Below are positions 10,881-23,040 of a stretch of 64,000 bases of DNA, piece after piece. The stretch lies in NCBI RefSeq assembly GCF_000276665.1, contig NW_004955477.1:2992132-3056131 (forward strand), read 5' to 3'. Below the pieces are notes generated by a model that searched no databases, was not told where the DNA came from, and saw nothing but the letters and a program-made list of their open reading frames with translations. The position numbers and the translations under genes are program-made. This DNA comes from Chinchilla lanigera. Its lineage: Eukaryota; Chordata; Mammalia; Rodentia; Chinchillidae. Position 1 is the stretch's first letter. Every line of letters begins with the position of its first letter.

Positions 10881-13168
10881 CATATCTATTTGGACCAGAT
10901 AAATCTTGCTTCCATATAACTCCACTTAAGGGAACAGAAGTCAAAAGTTATAAAGAGAAATATACCCAGTCTCCTTGAATCCAGGGTCAAACAAATATCT
11001 GCACCCTCAGCTTCGGATGTGACTTTGTCGCCTGCACCTCTTACCACATATGCAGTGGCCAGCAACACACCTGGGCCAGGGCAAGGGGGTGAGAAGTCTG
11101 GTCATTACACATTCCCTACCTCTGGTCACTGTCCTCCTGTCATTCTGGAACCACAGGGACTGATGACTACTGACTTCAAAATACCCGCAGCAGATCTGCA
11201 AGGCTCTGAGTGTCACTGTGGGAAACATGATCTTTTCTAAAGTGAACACCATGCCCCCATGCCAAAAGGTCCCCAGATGTACACAAGAAATGTAAAAAGG
11301 AAAAGAAAAACGCAAACGAAGAAATCCATCCCCACAGCAGCTGAAGTCATAAATTATTTACTGAATGAGGGAAACTTAGCCATGGTCCATCTGGAAGGGG
11401 CAGATGTGGGTCTTCTCAAACTGTGCCCCAAAGGTGGACAGCAGGCGCTCCACAGGCCTCAGACACCTGAGGCCACCGCCTCTTGTATCCACAGGCCACT
11501 GCCCCACACTGCCCATTTTCAGAGCATGTAATCCCATACACAACCATACCCACCCATGAGGAACCCATAACACCTCTTCTGCTTCATATACAGACACAGT
11601 GTGTAAGACACACAAGACCACGAACAGGATAACAGGCAGGAGGGTGACACTCATTGTGCATGTTTTTATTTTCTGGTTCAAAAAGACAAGATCACCTAGC
11701 CTGCCCAAAGGACACCAGTGGTCAAATCTTAAGCAATTTGAGCATGAAAATAAACAGCAGCAGCAGCAGATATAATACTGAATGAAGTTAAGAACCCAGC
11801 AGTCCTCACATATAAAAATTATGTGTAAGTAGAGGGGAAGAAGCAAAAAATAAATGTAGAAGAAATGATGGAACTAAAAATGGCCACTTAGTAATCATCA
11901 TAATTACCAATTCAGATGAGAATTGTCAAAGAATGTTGAGACCACTGAGGAAAATTTGAAGATCAGCAAACTATTATATAATCTCAAAGCATCTTTCCAC
12001 AACAGATTTTTTTAATTACAAATGGAAAAATTATAGCTCTACAGTAGAGAAAGCAGACAGATTCCACTTTAACCTAGTGATCAAAGTTAACCTTACCAGT
12101 AATAAGATAACCTGGTCCAAGCCAACATGACCTTCCCGGTGGCCTAGAGGAAGGGTCTGGCCACACTGCAGCCAACCTGGAGGCCCTCCTTGCCAGACAA
12201 TGTGTGTCATGACTCCAGAGCATGACATGGCTCCCAAATTCCCATGTCATGATACCTAATGGACACTTTCACTGTTCTGCCCCTTTGGTCAGTAGCTGCC
12301 CAAATCACCACAACCAAATTCCGTTTCTTTTGTAACTAAACTCAACTTTCCATTATAATCAATTCTTATACAAATTGAATATGCCTCTTGCCTTGGGTAA
12401 TATTTTCAGCTAATTTTGACGGCCCCTGTGAGCAGACTGTGGAGGCTGCAGAAGGCACATTTCTGCTACATCCATAATCACTTTTCTTCAGCCATTTGTC
12501 CACGATATGTGCCCAGAAGGCTTCTCAAAACCCAGCCTGCACTATTTAGTTCTCTGAACCAGCCCACAGCCACCTCTTGCTGGCGGTCCCCACAAGACTG
12601 AAGAAAGGCCAGGTGAGCAGACACCTCAAGCTCACCTTTGCATCCCAGTGGCTGATGCTAAACACCTCTTGGACTAAAACAAGGCAGACTAATTTTACTT
12701 TAAAATTCCAAGTTGACATCTGACACCAAAAATGCACACACAGACATACTATATAAAAGCCCAGGGTCAACACACCCTTCTCAGGACACTTTGCAAAGTG
12801 GAAAGAGAACACAGCCACCACTCAGGTACTTCTCCTGATTCAATTCTGTATACAAACAATTCTGTATTCATTTCCTGCTGTGCCTGAGGAGAGTGACTCT
12901 GAGAATACTCTAGGCCCAGCCTGCAGGCTTCACCACGAAGGCCCCAGGTCCCTGGCGGGGAGGCGGTGTGCCCAGCATCGGGCAGGGGGCTGAGAACACA
13001 ATGCCCAGCAGCTGTGCCATACATGAGCTCCCTGGGACAGAAGTTCGGTAAGGACACAACCATCCGAGACTCAGTTTCTCTGTCTGAAAAGAGGAAAAAA
13101 TGCCACATTCTGTAACTATGAACCTAACTAATGTGGAGCTGGGACAAGACATGCATTAAAAGTCCTCT
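10881..13168. other. unique non-coding sequence with a possible MIR tail
   Basis: No gene is recognised. Short AGC repeats occur at about 11757-11770. Near 13073-13110 the words 'ctcagtttctctgtctg' and 'aaaagaggaaaaaatg' resemble the core-to-3' part of a MIR SINE, too short for a firm call. The 156-codon frame at 11376-11846 (-) is Cys/Leu-rich low complexity without a domain. Confidence 0.4.
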
Positions 13169-13345
13169 GAAAGGAACCAAGCATGATAGCACGCACCTGT
13201 AATCCCAGCACTCTGGGAGGCTGAAGCAAGAGGATCACCAAGTTGAAGCCCAGCCTGAGCAACTTAATGAGATACTGTCTCAAATTACAAAATAAGAAAT
13301 AAAAAATGCTCAGTGTGAGGTTCCTGGGTTCGACACACACACCCC
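13169..13345 (+). mobile_element. B1-dID composite SINE
   Basis: The B1 half reads 'caagcatgatagcacgcacc', 'tgtaatcccagcactctggg', then 'cccagcctgagcaacttaa' and 'gatactgtctcaaa'. The short second half is 'tgctcagtgtgaggttcc' and 'tgggttcgacac', a dID arm. Divergence suggests an old insertion. Confidence 0.85.
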
Positions 13346-14269
13346 TTCTATTTCTAAGTATTTTGATCCTATGCTGCCTGTGAACACACACACTCTAGCC
13401 CATAGGTCAGACGCCACCTCCACAGGGCGAGTACCTTGAACAACACAGGAAAAGCTACTGGGGACAGTGGCTGAGTCAACCTTCTATTTTGAAACCATAG
13501 TAGCCACACACAGAGGTGACTGAAAGAGTCTGTCTGACTCAAGCGAGGTGATCTGGAAGCTGCCCTTGCCCACCTGGGAGAGGCAATAAAGACGGTGCTC
13601 TGGAAGCTGCCACCACAGCCCCGAAATCCAGAGTATCAAGGACCCTTGATAGCAGCTGCTCTCTGTTGAAGCAGGAATCTCCTACTCCATGTGGTTCTCA
13701 GAAGCACTTACAACCCTCTCCTCACCCATTCTTTGCTCCTGGGAAGAAGCTGGGTCTGGTGTCCATGGACCATGGCCTGACCCCACCCAAGAAACAACTG
13801 CAACCCACCTCGACCCTACCTTTACCAGCCCTGACCCTTCCTCCCTGCCTTCCTGCCCAGAGATACACTTTCCCACACAGGCGACTCGTGATCCTGAAAA
13901 TCCTCTCCCCTTCGCTGCCCCAAGTAGGGTGCTGACTTCGCCACCTGTTCCTGCTGGTGCTTGACACCTAACCATGAACTCAGCTTTCACCACATCAGCA
14001 AACCTTCGCCAAAGTGTACTTGCACTTGAACACTCCCCAGGCTCCATGCAAACAAAGTCCTCTCCTTAGCAACAGTTCCCTGGGTGCAACCCAAAGGACG
14101 ACCCATCCAGGAGCTGCTCCAGCACCCTGGGTCTTGGCTCATAACCACCAGCGCAGTGACAGAAATCACCTTCAGTCCTCACGTCACCACCCATCACCCA
14201 AGCTGTGACACCAATACATCAGTGGGAAGGAGGAGGCAGATTGCAAACAGCTGCCAAGTTCTGCGATCA
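13346..14269. other. C-rich unique sequence
   Basis: Several overlapping open frames (for example 13666-13964 on + and 13682-14047 on -) are Pro/Ser/Thr-rich because this stretch is C-rich on the plus strand. None has a recognisable domain, and both strands are open together, which argues for base composition and against coding. Confidence 0.4.
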
Positions 14270-14700
14270 AGAGTTTTATTTTAGTGGCTAAGGGGAAAAG
14301 CAGAGAAGAGCCGCCAACATTTTTACTAACAGCATAATTATATCAGAGAAAACTCCCTCCTCCAAGATTCCTGTGCTGCCTTGACAGCAATTTAAGCAGC
14401 TGAGAAAAGATGGTGAAGACAAAGTCATTACAGCAGGATCCCGTTTCCTCTCCATGCACACGTCTGACTCTCTTTAATGACAGTGAAAGAAGGCTACACG
14501 GACATATGGCGAGGGGAGCTACCCCGTGTGCAGCAGCAGTTACATAAAGTATTTAGTGGAGGATTTAGCTGTTGCAGAGATCCCATTAACCAGAGACAAT
14601 TTCCATCTTCAACTCAGGCAGAGCTGGTAGCTTTACTTCTGAAAGCAGGGCAATGAGCTTCCAACAGCAAGGATTTAGGGAACATTTGTCCCTCCAGCAG
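14270..14700. promoter_or_regulatory. candidate conserved non-coding element (unproven)
   Basis: Repeat-free sequence with words such as 'agcataattatatcagag' and 'gacagcaatttaagcagctg', together with several retained CpGs (near 14312, 14440, 14460, 14498 and 14509). This looks like constrained regulatory DNA more than decayed repeats. The evidence is compositional only. Confidence 0.22.
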
Positions 14701-15029
14701 TAACATCATACAGCAAGACACAGTCTAGTCCTGCTAACTGGTAATGGCAACTCTCCTAAGACCCCCATTGCCTTGATGGGCCAGATCAGGATTCTATATA
14801 AGCTGACCTGCTCATGGACTCTTGCTTGACCACAGCCCGCTGCTTCCTACTTTGGGACTCCTTATATGCTGATCTTTGTGTTCAATGGTTCCTTCCCCAG
14901 ATTTTCCTGTACTGGCTCCTCCTACTGATCCAATGTCAGTATCCACTTCACAGACCCATTCTCAACAGTGCACCAATATAACCTTTTAAGACACATGTCC
15001 TGCTCTGCAGCTTTGTGCGCCTTCAAATT

Positions 15030-15340
15030 GCTCTGCTGAAATTCTCGCCCCCAGGTGATAACAGAAGGTGGGTCTGTGGGCAATCATTAAGTAAAATGGG
15101 AGGAACCCTCACTATACAGGATTACTGCTGTTATAGAAGAGGCCCAGAGAGCTTTCCCCCATTGCCCTCCAACATGAGCCAGTGAGAAAGTGAAAAGCAA
15201 AAATGAGACTTTCACTAGATACTGAATCAGATGACCTCTTGATCATGGCTATAGCAGCCTCTCAAATGGTGACAACTTTCTGTTGTCACAGGCTTCCTGA
15301 CTATGGTAGTTACTTATAGCAGGCCAAACAGACTAAGACA
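15030..15340 (+). mobile_element. MaLR LTR (MLT1/MST-like)
   Basis: The order 'tgctgaaattctcgccccc', 'ggtgataacagaaggtggg', 'atgggaggaaccctcac', 'agaggcccagagagc' and the end 'ggccaaacagactaagaca' follows a MaLR LTR. Openness of the left end is unclear; sequence at 14701-15029 is not recognised. Confidence 0.7.
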
Positions 15341-17079
15341 ACGTACCCTTCCTGACACAAACCTATCAGGAAAGCAACACAGTGGGGAGGGGAGATTCAC
15401 CCTTTGACCTTCAGCTTAGCGGCAGCTTGTTCACAGCACCTGTGGAGCCAGGACAGTCCTGGCGTGCACACCGTGCACACACACGATTTCAATGAGTGAT
15501 TGGTGTGTAAACCGCAGGAGGCGGGGGATCCTCATTCTCCAGCCCCAACTTCAGTCCTACACAGCTGGATCTGGGCCACCACTTAATAAAGTCAAAAGCA
15601 CCTGTGAGGGCCAGCGGTCACTGCACTGGGCCTTAAATAGCGTGTTCAGAAAGATGACACCCCTAGGGATGGGACATCCACAGTGGCAAGATGTCCTACT
15701 GAGCCCACCAGTGGGAAAAAGCTGACCTCTTTCAGCATCCCAAGGCTTCAGTTTGGTAATTCCATTGTCTCCCTCAGGCCTCCTGTCCCCCATCTGAACT
15801 CATTTTCTCCTTGACTAATACGTGAGAGCCCACATCCAGGAATGAACCAAATAACTCAGCTCTGTTTGAATACATGAGGTCTTCAGGCTGCTACAACACA
15901 GACTCCCACGACACACAGTGACCCCTGCAGGGAGGCTAGGTGGCCAGTCATGTGGTTCATGAGCACACAGATGGTCTGTCTCACTGCTGGACACAACTTG
16001 TATGGTTCTCAAAATTCTTTAGGATCTTAAAAAAAAAAAAAGCACCACACTTCTTATCTCACAGCCTATCAAACAAGTTGCCTCCCTCATTTGTGGACAA
16101 TACCCTGAAGACAGGTGTGGTTTGTTTTTTTTTTTTTTGGGGGGGGTCCCCTCTTGGTTCAGTGCCCCCAGGTTCCTGAGATGCCTTCCTGCCCCTCCAG
16201 CCCATCTGCCTTTGCAGAGTTCTTCACGGAGCACAACTACTGTTGACACTCTGTTATTTTCAGTCTGTACTTCAAGATGCCTGGGCTTTTTGAGCCATCA
16301 GTAACTGAAGCAGAGGAAAAGGTCATGTGAAATCCAATCAAGAAAAACATAACTGGTACCTAGTGTGGGACAAAGTTGCAACACACAGTTTTCTAGCAGC
16401 TCACAGAATGGAGCAACAGTCATCAGGATTAACAAAAGAGCCAAGATAAAGTGAACAGCAAGTTGGTGACAGGGCATAGACCATTGTGAGTGATGAAGGA
16501 TGAATGGGGGTAAAGAGTATGGGGCTCTGGTATAGATTAACACACACTGTAAATCATGGTCCAGAGGGAAGTTACAATCATGCCAGCAGTGTCTCTTTAC
16601 CGCTTAAAAGGATGACTGGAGGCTTCAGGGCAGCCACTGTTGTTAAATTCTACTCAACGCAAGGTTCCACTTTGATAGTGACTGATATCACACACTGATG
16701 GCCAAATAATACAACTAGTGTTAGAGCATCCCATTTACCAATCAATACCGTGACAACACTGAAGTCATTCTGATAACCTCAGGATTGCTTGTTCCTTTTT
16801 ACACTGTACCGGATAAAGTCAAAACCATCTGAATATGTCTTTCTCCCAGAAATTACTTAGTATGTCCAATGGTTAAAAGTCAGCAGTACCGACCAAGCCC
16901 CATGATGTTGAGCTATGTTAAAATACACACACAAAAGCAGGACAGAAACACTTTCTATACTTCCCACTGTTCACCACCCTGTAAAATCAGGTACCTTCAA
17001 CAGATGTGCCCCAGAGAGAAGCCCAACTGGAGGTAAATGCCAGTCTGAGCCATACTGGTCCTCTGGGAGAGTGTGTCAG
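15341..17079. other. unique sequence with an A-run/T-run inverted repeat
   Basis: No gene or named repeat is recognised. A run of 13 A at 16029-16041 is followed by gcaccacac, and 16113-16138 has ggtgtggtttg followed by 14 T and then 8 G. These form an inverted repeat able to pair across roughly 110 bases. Whether this is a decayed element or chance is not clear. Confidence 0.4.
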
Positions 17080-17275
17080 CTGAATGGTAGTGGATGCAGG
17101 GTGCATGCCTATAATCCTAGCACTCCAGGAGGCTGAGGCATGAGGATCTGGAAAAAGTTTAGTCCCAGCCTGGGCCACTAAATGAGATCCCGTCTCAAAA
17201 TCAAAAATAAAAAAATAACTGAGGCTATAGCTCAGTGTGAAAGCCCTGAGCTTAATCCCCAGTACCATAAAAGCA
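17080..17275 (+). mobile_element. B1-dID composite SINE
   Basis: The B1 half ('gggtgcatgcctataatcc', 'agcactccaggaggctgagg', 'cccagcctgggccactaaa', 'gatcccgtctcaaaatc') is joined by an A-rich linker to the dID half ('gaggctatagctcagtgtg', 'aaagccctgagcttaatcc', 'ccagtaccataaaagc'). Both arms are present, so this is a good reference copy for the family in this window. Confidence 0.9.
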
Positions 17276-18389
17276 ATAGCTAAACAAAACAACTGGAAGA
17301 GGACACTAAACCAAAAACAAACAAAGAAAACCAAGAACAGTCAAATAGTTAAACAGTAAACTGAACTTTTTCACTTACTTATAACACACAAACCACCTGT
17401 GCCTTCTACTCTGGCTGGCACTGCTCAAATCAGTTGCTGATATAAAATCAGTACCAGCGATACAAAAAAAGTCATGTTCTCATTTCTTTCCCATTCAGTG
17501 GGGTATGAGTAATAACTTTCCAAGTATACTTACCATTTATGCCTCAAAACAAGCCAAGACCTACACAGAATATTCCAGGGCTTGATAATGCTGCAAAAAT
17601 ACTTCTTTTAAAATAGTTCCTCTTGACAACAAATTTTAGATGAGAATAAAAATTGCTTTTTCACAAGAGGATTGGAAAGGAAAACAAACACTTCTAATGG
17701 GATTTTGTTTCTAAGCATCTGGAGATTCTACATCATCAGAGGTTAACAGAAAAAATTCCAATTAAGTTAACAAAAATTAGTGATAGATTCTGATAGAATT
17801 AGTGAAATTATTCTGCAAAAGTTGCGCTACTGTGATGACAGACACACTTCAGAGGTTTAGCCTGGGAGTGCATATGTCTACAGTGTGAAGAGTCAAACCA
17901 TTCTTGATAATTTTACCAACCTCAAGCCCCAGTTTGCTATAGAGCAGACCTCCAGAGAGAGAACTGCTTCCACCAATGAGCTGGCTGCTTCTTGTCCTGA
18001 ATCCACACATTCCCAAAGAATGTAGAGCCGGTTGAGTGGCCAACTGTTCCCAGGACAAGCCAGAACTGGAAAATCTTCAGGAACAAACATCAAGAAACAA
18101 ATGGGTACTTTAAGCCACCCAGGGTGGGCAGTCCCCAGACTGACCTACACTCATTTCCTGCAGCCTTACCCTGACCCCTGACACATGGCAGGCACGTAAC
18201 AAATGCCGACTCAATCAATGACACCACTATTTACCATCTGGTTGTTCTGGGGACCCCCATAACCAGCAGTACCAAGTGGTAGAAGCATGGAGTCCTGTTC
18301 TCTACTGGCTCAGTGCTCAGCAACCCCTCCCCATTAGTGACATTGGCGTCCTAGCAAAGACTTCTGGTTGAGCTGGGTAAGCAATAGGT
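17276..18389. other. unique non-coding sequence with a short MIR/L2-like piece
   Basis: No gene is recognised. At about 18175-18220 the words 'acacatggcaggcacgtaac' and 'aaatgccgactcaatcaatg' resemble the tail of a MIR or L2 element; it is too short to name. Confidence 0.4.
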
Positions 18390-18510
18390 ATAGGGTTAAG
18401 GATGGGTAATAGGGGAGATGGATATAATCAAAATTACATGCATGTATGATAATGTTACAATGCATCCCAATATTCTGTAATTAATATATACTGATAAAAA
18501 AGAGAATTTC
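18390..18510 (+). mobile_element. L1 3'-end fragment
   Basis: The words 'atggatataatcaaaatta', 'gtatgataatgttacaatgc', 'atcccaatattctgtaatt' and 'aatatatactgataaaaaag' resemble the 3' terminus of rodent L1 copies, with an A-rich tail. The copy is severely 5'-truncated, about 120 bp. Confidence 0.5.
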
Positions 18511-18714
18511 TGAAAGGCACTTAAGGCAGACAGGACCTGGCAGATACCTAAGAAAATTAAGTGCAAAGAACCTGTATTACAAAATAAATCATATGCTGAA
18601 AGCACTATGTATGTATGTCATTTCCCAGAAACAATATAGAGTAATAAGGGCTGTTTTTTAAAAAAAATGGGGAAATGAGAAAAATAAAAAATAACACTGA
18701 TCCAAATTGGTTAT

Positions 18715-18890
18715 ATATTTACTGTGTCCCTAAGTATGCAACTTATAAGAATTAAACCATTTATTCTTTACGAGCCTGTAATACAGGTATTATTATTTTT
18801 ATATTTAAGAAGGAGATTGAGGCACAGAAACGATCAGTCATATTCCCAAGGTCACAAAGCTATCAAATGAGAGAAGTAGGATTTAAGTCC
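18715..18890 (+). mobile_element. MIR SINE
   Basis: The MIR core is visible as 'attgaggcacagaaacg', 'cccaaggtcacaaagctat', 'agaagtaggatttaagtcc', preceded by a 'tattattatttttatattt' segment. This ancient tRNA-derived SINE predates placental radiation. Confidence 0.75.
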
Positions 18891-19242
18891 TAAGTATACA
18901 TTATACTGCCAAGAAAGACAATAAGGATGCAACTTACACAAACCAAAACTACAGCAAATACAGATTCTACTCCCATGAAATTCTGAGTATGCATACATGC
19001 CTAAAAGCAACAGAGGACAACAAAGCACTGAACAGGCCCCCAAATCGGAAAAGAAATCACACTATCTTGTCAAAAGGGCACACAGGGGTAGCATGAGTCT
19101 TTTCTGGCACACGAAAGGTATGACCTCTGTATGGTCAGATATATAACTTCTAGGAAAGACAGCGATAAATGCTATAGAGATGGTATCTTGATAGGGGAAG
19201 GAAGGTTATTAGCTTTGTCTTTATAGATCTTGTATTAGTCAA

Positions 19243-19437
19243 GAGCATAGTGGTGGTGCATCTCTGTAATTTGAGCTACTTGGGAGACTGAGGCAGGAGG
19301 TACCCAAGTTCCAGGCCAGCCTGGGCAACTTCATGGGACCCTGTCTTGAAATTTAAAAAGGACTGGGGCTGATGCTCAATGATAGAGTACGGGCATTGGC
19401 ACAGTGAGGTCCTGGATTCAGTTCCTACTGCCACAAT
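19243..19437 (+). mobile_element. B1-ID composite SINE with a fuller ID arm
   Basis: The B1 half reads 'catagtggtggtgcatctc', 'tgggagactgaggcagg', 'ccaggccagcctgggcaac'. The second half, 'ggactggggctgatgctc', 'gggcattggcacagtgagg', 'tcctggattcagttcctac', keeps more of the middle of ID than the other copies do. This may be a less deleted relative of B1-dID. Confidence 0.8.
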
Positions 19438-19521
19438 GTATCAGTCTTGCATGGAACTGTTTCCTTTTTTGATAAGAAGCCATTAGGGTGTACAAGCAAC
19501 TTTCTTCCTACTAAAAATAAC

Positions 19522-19720
19522 ACTGCTGGTTGCAGTGGTACATGCCTGTAATCCAAGCTACTCCTCAGGGTGAGGCAGAAGGATTGCAAATTCGATCCCA
19601 GCCTGGGCAATTTAGCAAGACCCTGTTTCAAAATTTAAAAAAACAAAAAAAAATGAAAGACTGGGGATGTAGCTCAGTGTGAAGGCCCTAGGTTGAATCT
19701 CCAGTACTGCAAAAATAATC
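19522..19720 (+). mobile_element. B1-dID composite SINE
   Basis: The B1 half ('gctggttgcagtggtacatg', 'cctgtaatccaagctactcc', 'cagcctgggcaatttagc') is joined by 'aaatttaaaaaaac' to the dID half ('gactggggatgtagctcag', 'tgtgaaggccctaggttg', 'aatctccagtactgc'). It lies in the same orientation only about 85 bp after the previous copy. Confidence 0.9.
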
Positions 19721-19975
19721 AGTGCTCATACATTTATCACAGAACATTTGGGAAGGGAGAAGGGAGATGTGAACAGAAACAAAACCCAACATCCAAACTC
19801 TACCACGTAAAGGTAACTGTTAAACTGTTCAGCATCAGATGTCCCATGATTACTTTCATGGTTGTATTCGTAAATGTGCCTTCAATATTGACTCTTTTCC
19901 CTTTCAGACAATTGTTTTATAAATAAAGAGCAGAAAAAAGATAATAGGAAGTAGGGAAACAGATTTTTCTCAAGT

Positions 19976-20025
19976 GGGAAGGGGAGGGAGGGGAAGGAGA
20001 GGAGGGAAGGGAAGGGGATGAAAAA
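19976..20025 (+). repeat. GGGA/GGAA purine-rich simple repeat
   Basis: About 50 bases consist only of A and G in imperfect ggga and ggaa units. No gene is associated. Confidence 0.85.
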
Positions 20026-21639
20026 AGAAATTGGGATGTTTTTCATACATTTACCAACTCCACATAAGGAATATAGACATCACACACTGCAAAACATGCA
20101 AATAAAAAATTATTCTTACTTATGTTATTTCAAACTGTGAAAGCATCATTTGAAAAAGAATTTGCTGTTTTCCCACTGTTGGATGCTTGAGGCATCTGTC
20201 TTTTTAACATCAAATAACACCATGACAAAATCCCACTTTATTAAAGCTACTCTGGCACCAAATAGAGAAACAAGATTCAGAGGGCAAAGGGCATATATAT
20301 TACTTTCTTGGGCAGCTGACACTGGTTCCTTGCCTACTTGAAACTTCTGTCTACTTCACAGTCAAGTATCTTCTTCCTGCCTCCCTCCAGGAAACATATG
20401 GGGACAGACCTAGTCAGATGCATGAATACCAGTTTCATCTTTCTGAGTTTAGTTCTAATAAGTAGCACATTAGGACAAGAGTAAATAAAGTAGAGGTAGT
20501 TTTGTCATGTCTTGTGTCCAGGGTCAGCCTGAACTGGATGGAACACATCATTATTCCAGAAAGTGCTAAACAGGGGCAGAATTTACGCTTGCAAGCCAGG
20601 ATCTTTGGAGAACAGACACATGAGTGACACACAGTGAGATGCTCACACAGGACATGGCACTAACAACTACCCAACAGCCGGAGTGGCAATATCAGCGTTT
20701 GCTGCTTCCCTGCTAGGGGAATGGGGACAGCAGGTGCTCCCTGAGTTTAAGAGTCCCCAGAAATGGACTCTACCCTGCACCATTAGGCAGTATTTGAAAT
20801 GTACCCAGCAAATGGCAGCACTGCACACACCCAGCAACTCCTGGTCCCTAAGTCCGCCCTGGTGCTTCAATGCGCAGACACCTTCACCTGCCACTGGCAG
20901 GGCCTGTGCAGCACCCAAACTGCCTTCCTGCTCATGTGCCTGCTCTTGTATGCTTTCTCAGCAACCACCTATAAACATCCAACACTGGCTTAAAACTACC
21001 TGACAGTTTGGAAAACCGGGTCTTCACTGTGTCCTGCAACCCCCCCAGGGGACAGCCACACAACCAGGGGGCCCATTGGGAAACAGACCGACTTGCTAAC
21101 AGAATTCTCACTGTAGAATTCCAGTGACCAAATGTCCTTCCCAATTCTGTCTGCTGTCCTGGGAAAACATTTCACAACGTCTTTGTGCATGGGATAACCA
21201 CTGCAGCAGGTCCTATTTTGGGCAGATTTTCCACATTAGAAGGCACAATGGTTAAGATGATTACACGATATACCCATGGCACTTTGTTTAATTCACAATC
21301 AAATGCCAAAACAGGAGAAAAGACTGTTTACCACATTTAGATTTAGAAATGGCTTTCCTGGTCACCCAGGCTGCCCCACCCCCTCCCTTCTTTCAGACAC
21401 ACAGCTGGGTGGGAATTCACTGACCTAATATCATTGGACAGATAATTCCTTGCCTTGGGGAAAGACTGGCAGAGCCCATAGCATCTGCCATTTCCAATCT
21501 ATGCTTTGGAACAGTAACTAGGGGCTTGTGCCAAGGTGGGAGGGGGCACAAAATGCCTTCAACAGTGGCTCTGAGTAAAACCTTAAACATGCATCTACAG
21601 CATTGTTGATAGTCACTGCTTTGCACTGGATGCCAGGCA
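20026..21639. other. unique non-coding sequence
   Basis: No named repeat or exon is recognised. The frames at 20667-20918 (-) and 20683-21003 (+) overlap on opposite strands and have no family resemblance. Confidence 0.4.
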
Positions 21640-22240
21640 TTTGATTCAACTAAATCATCTCAAAGCCTGCACTGGAGAAAATAATTGAATTAAAGAGTTG
21701 CCATAACTCATTCAAGTGAGATAAAAACCATTCAGTGGGAAGGAAGAGGATGAGGCAAAGACTTCCTCACTGTGAAAATTCGCCATTGTCTTGAGATAGC
21801 AAGGGAAAGCAGCAATATAATGTGGTTCAAAGGACAGATGGGACTTTCCTAATTGTCCCCAGATTCCTAGCAGCAGGGGTGGTAACTAAATGGTTTCAAT
21901 TAAAAGTTAGAGTAACAGGGGAAGCAGGCGGTAAGTTATGCCTGGTGCTGATAAGACTCGGTTCAGTCTGAAGGATGCGTTGTCCCGATTTCCGACAGCC
22001 AAGTGTCAATGGCGCATGAGTGGTAGAAGCCATCCCAACATGTCACCATGACAAGGTGATAAATAAATCTGTCTGTCAAATGCAGTGCCATGAACAGTCA
22101 TGTGAAAGTACAGAAGCCAAGCGCCAGGCATGAGGCGACGTCTCGGCGCAGGGCCCCTTCCGTCTGCCCTAGTGGCTTCTTCCACACACAGGCCCAGCCT
22201 CTGTAAAACCAGGATTAAAAAAAAAAAGTAAATGTGCACT
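21640..22240. promoter_or_regulatory. repeat-free block with retained CpGs, possible regulatory element
   Basis: The left part is AT-rich and repeat-free ('aataattgaattaaagag'). The right part, about 21958-22170, holds eleven CpG dinucleotides in about 210 bases in a window that is otherwise CpG-poor. It is too short and not GC-rich enough for a classical CpG island. Retained CpGs suggest selection or a lack of germline methylation; an unrecognised recent insertion is the alternative. Confidence 0.3.
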
Positions 22241-22346
22241 AGCAAACATGGCTAGAAGGCCAGCCACGGTGCAGGTGACAGGCTTTTGAGAAGTGTGTGA
22301 AAATCCTCTGTTGAGGGCTCCAAGCATGAAGACTGCACTTCAGGAG

Positions 22347-22760
22347 TGTTATGGTTTGTATCTACTGGTCCCCCCAAAGTGTCACAGTTGGGGACTTCTG
22401 CAGGTGGCTGGATCTAGGGTCTGTGAATATGGATTAAAGATGAGGTAATTAAATTATTCCACTGATTGGTTTAGCATGGCTCTGGATATGGATAATAGGA
22501 AGACCTACCCTGATGTGGGTGACACCAACCAATAGGCTTATAGCCTGGACTGAATAGAAAGGGAAAAGAAGCCAGGCAGGCTTGCTGATCACTGCTGCCT
22601 TCTCCCTGCCCTGCCATGAACTGTTTGTCCTTTGCCATGCTGTTGTCTTGGAGATAGCTGACTATGGACTGAAACCTTTACCAACTGTGAGTTTAAATAA
22701 ACCTTCTCCTTTAACTTGTGGGTATTGGTTATACTCTCCCAACAATAGAAAATTTAGACA
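22347..22760 (+). mobile_element. MaLR solo LTR (MT-like), copy 2
   Basis: The LTR opens 'tgttatggtttgtatctac', contains 'caggtggctggatctaggg' and 'ccatgaactgtttgtcc', and ends 'gaaaatttagaca'. The order of these blocks matches the copies at 6102 and 35552. There is an AATAAA signal in 'gtttaaataaaccttctcc' near the 3' end. Confidence 0.75.
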
Positions 22761-22821
22761 AGGTGGTTCAAGTATGATGTGACAATGGTCACAGCATATT
22801 TAAAAATCCATGCCTCAAACC

Positions 22822-23040
22822 AGCGGTTTTCAAGCAGGGGATACCTCACACCTCACACCCAAGGGGCATTCACGGGGCAATGTCTTAAGGCATGTCGGGT
22901 TGTAACATACATAGCAGGGGGAGGGAGGGTGCTACTGGTATGAACTGGGTGGAGGCCAGGGATGAGCTAAACATCCCAAAATGCCCAGGATATGCTCCAC
23001 AGGAAGAAATACTTAGCCCAAAATGTCAACAGTGCCGAAG
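22822..23040 (+). mobile_element. MER5A-like hAT-Charlie DNA transposon fossil
   Basis: 'cagcggttttcaagcagggg', 'ggtgctactggtatgaac', 'gtggaggccagggatgagc', 'taaacatcccaaaatgccc' and 'atgtcaacagtgccgaag' follow MER5A from its left terminal repeat. It is in the opposite orientation to the copy at 4769-4955. Non-coding and inactive. Confidence 0.85.
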
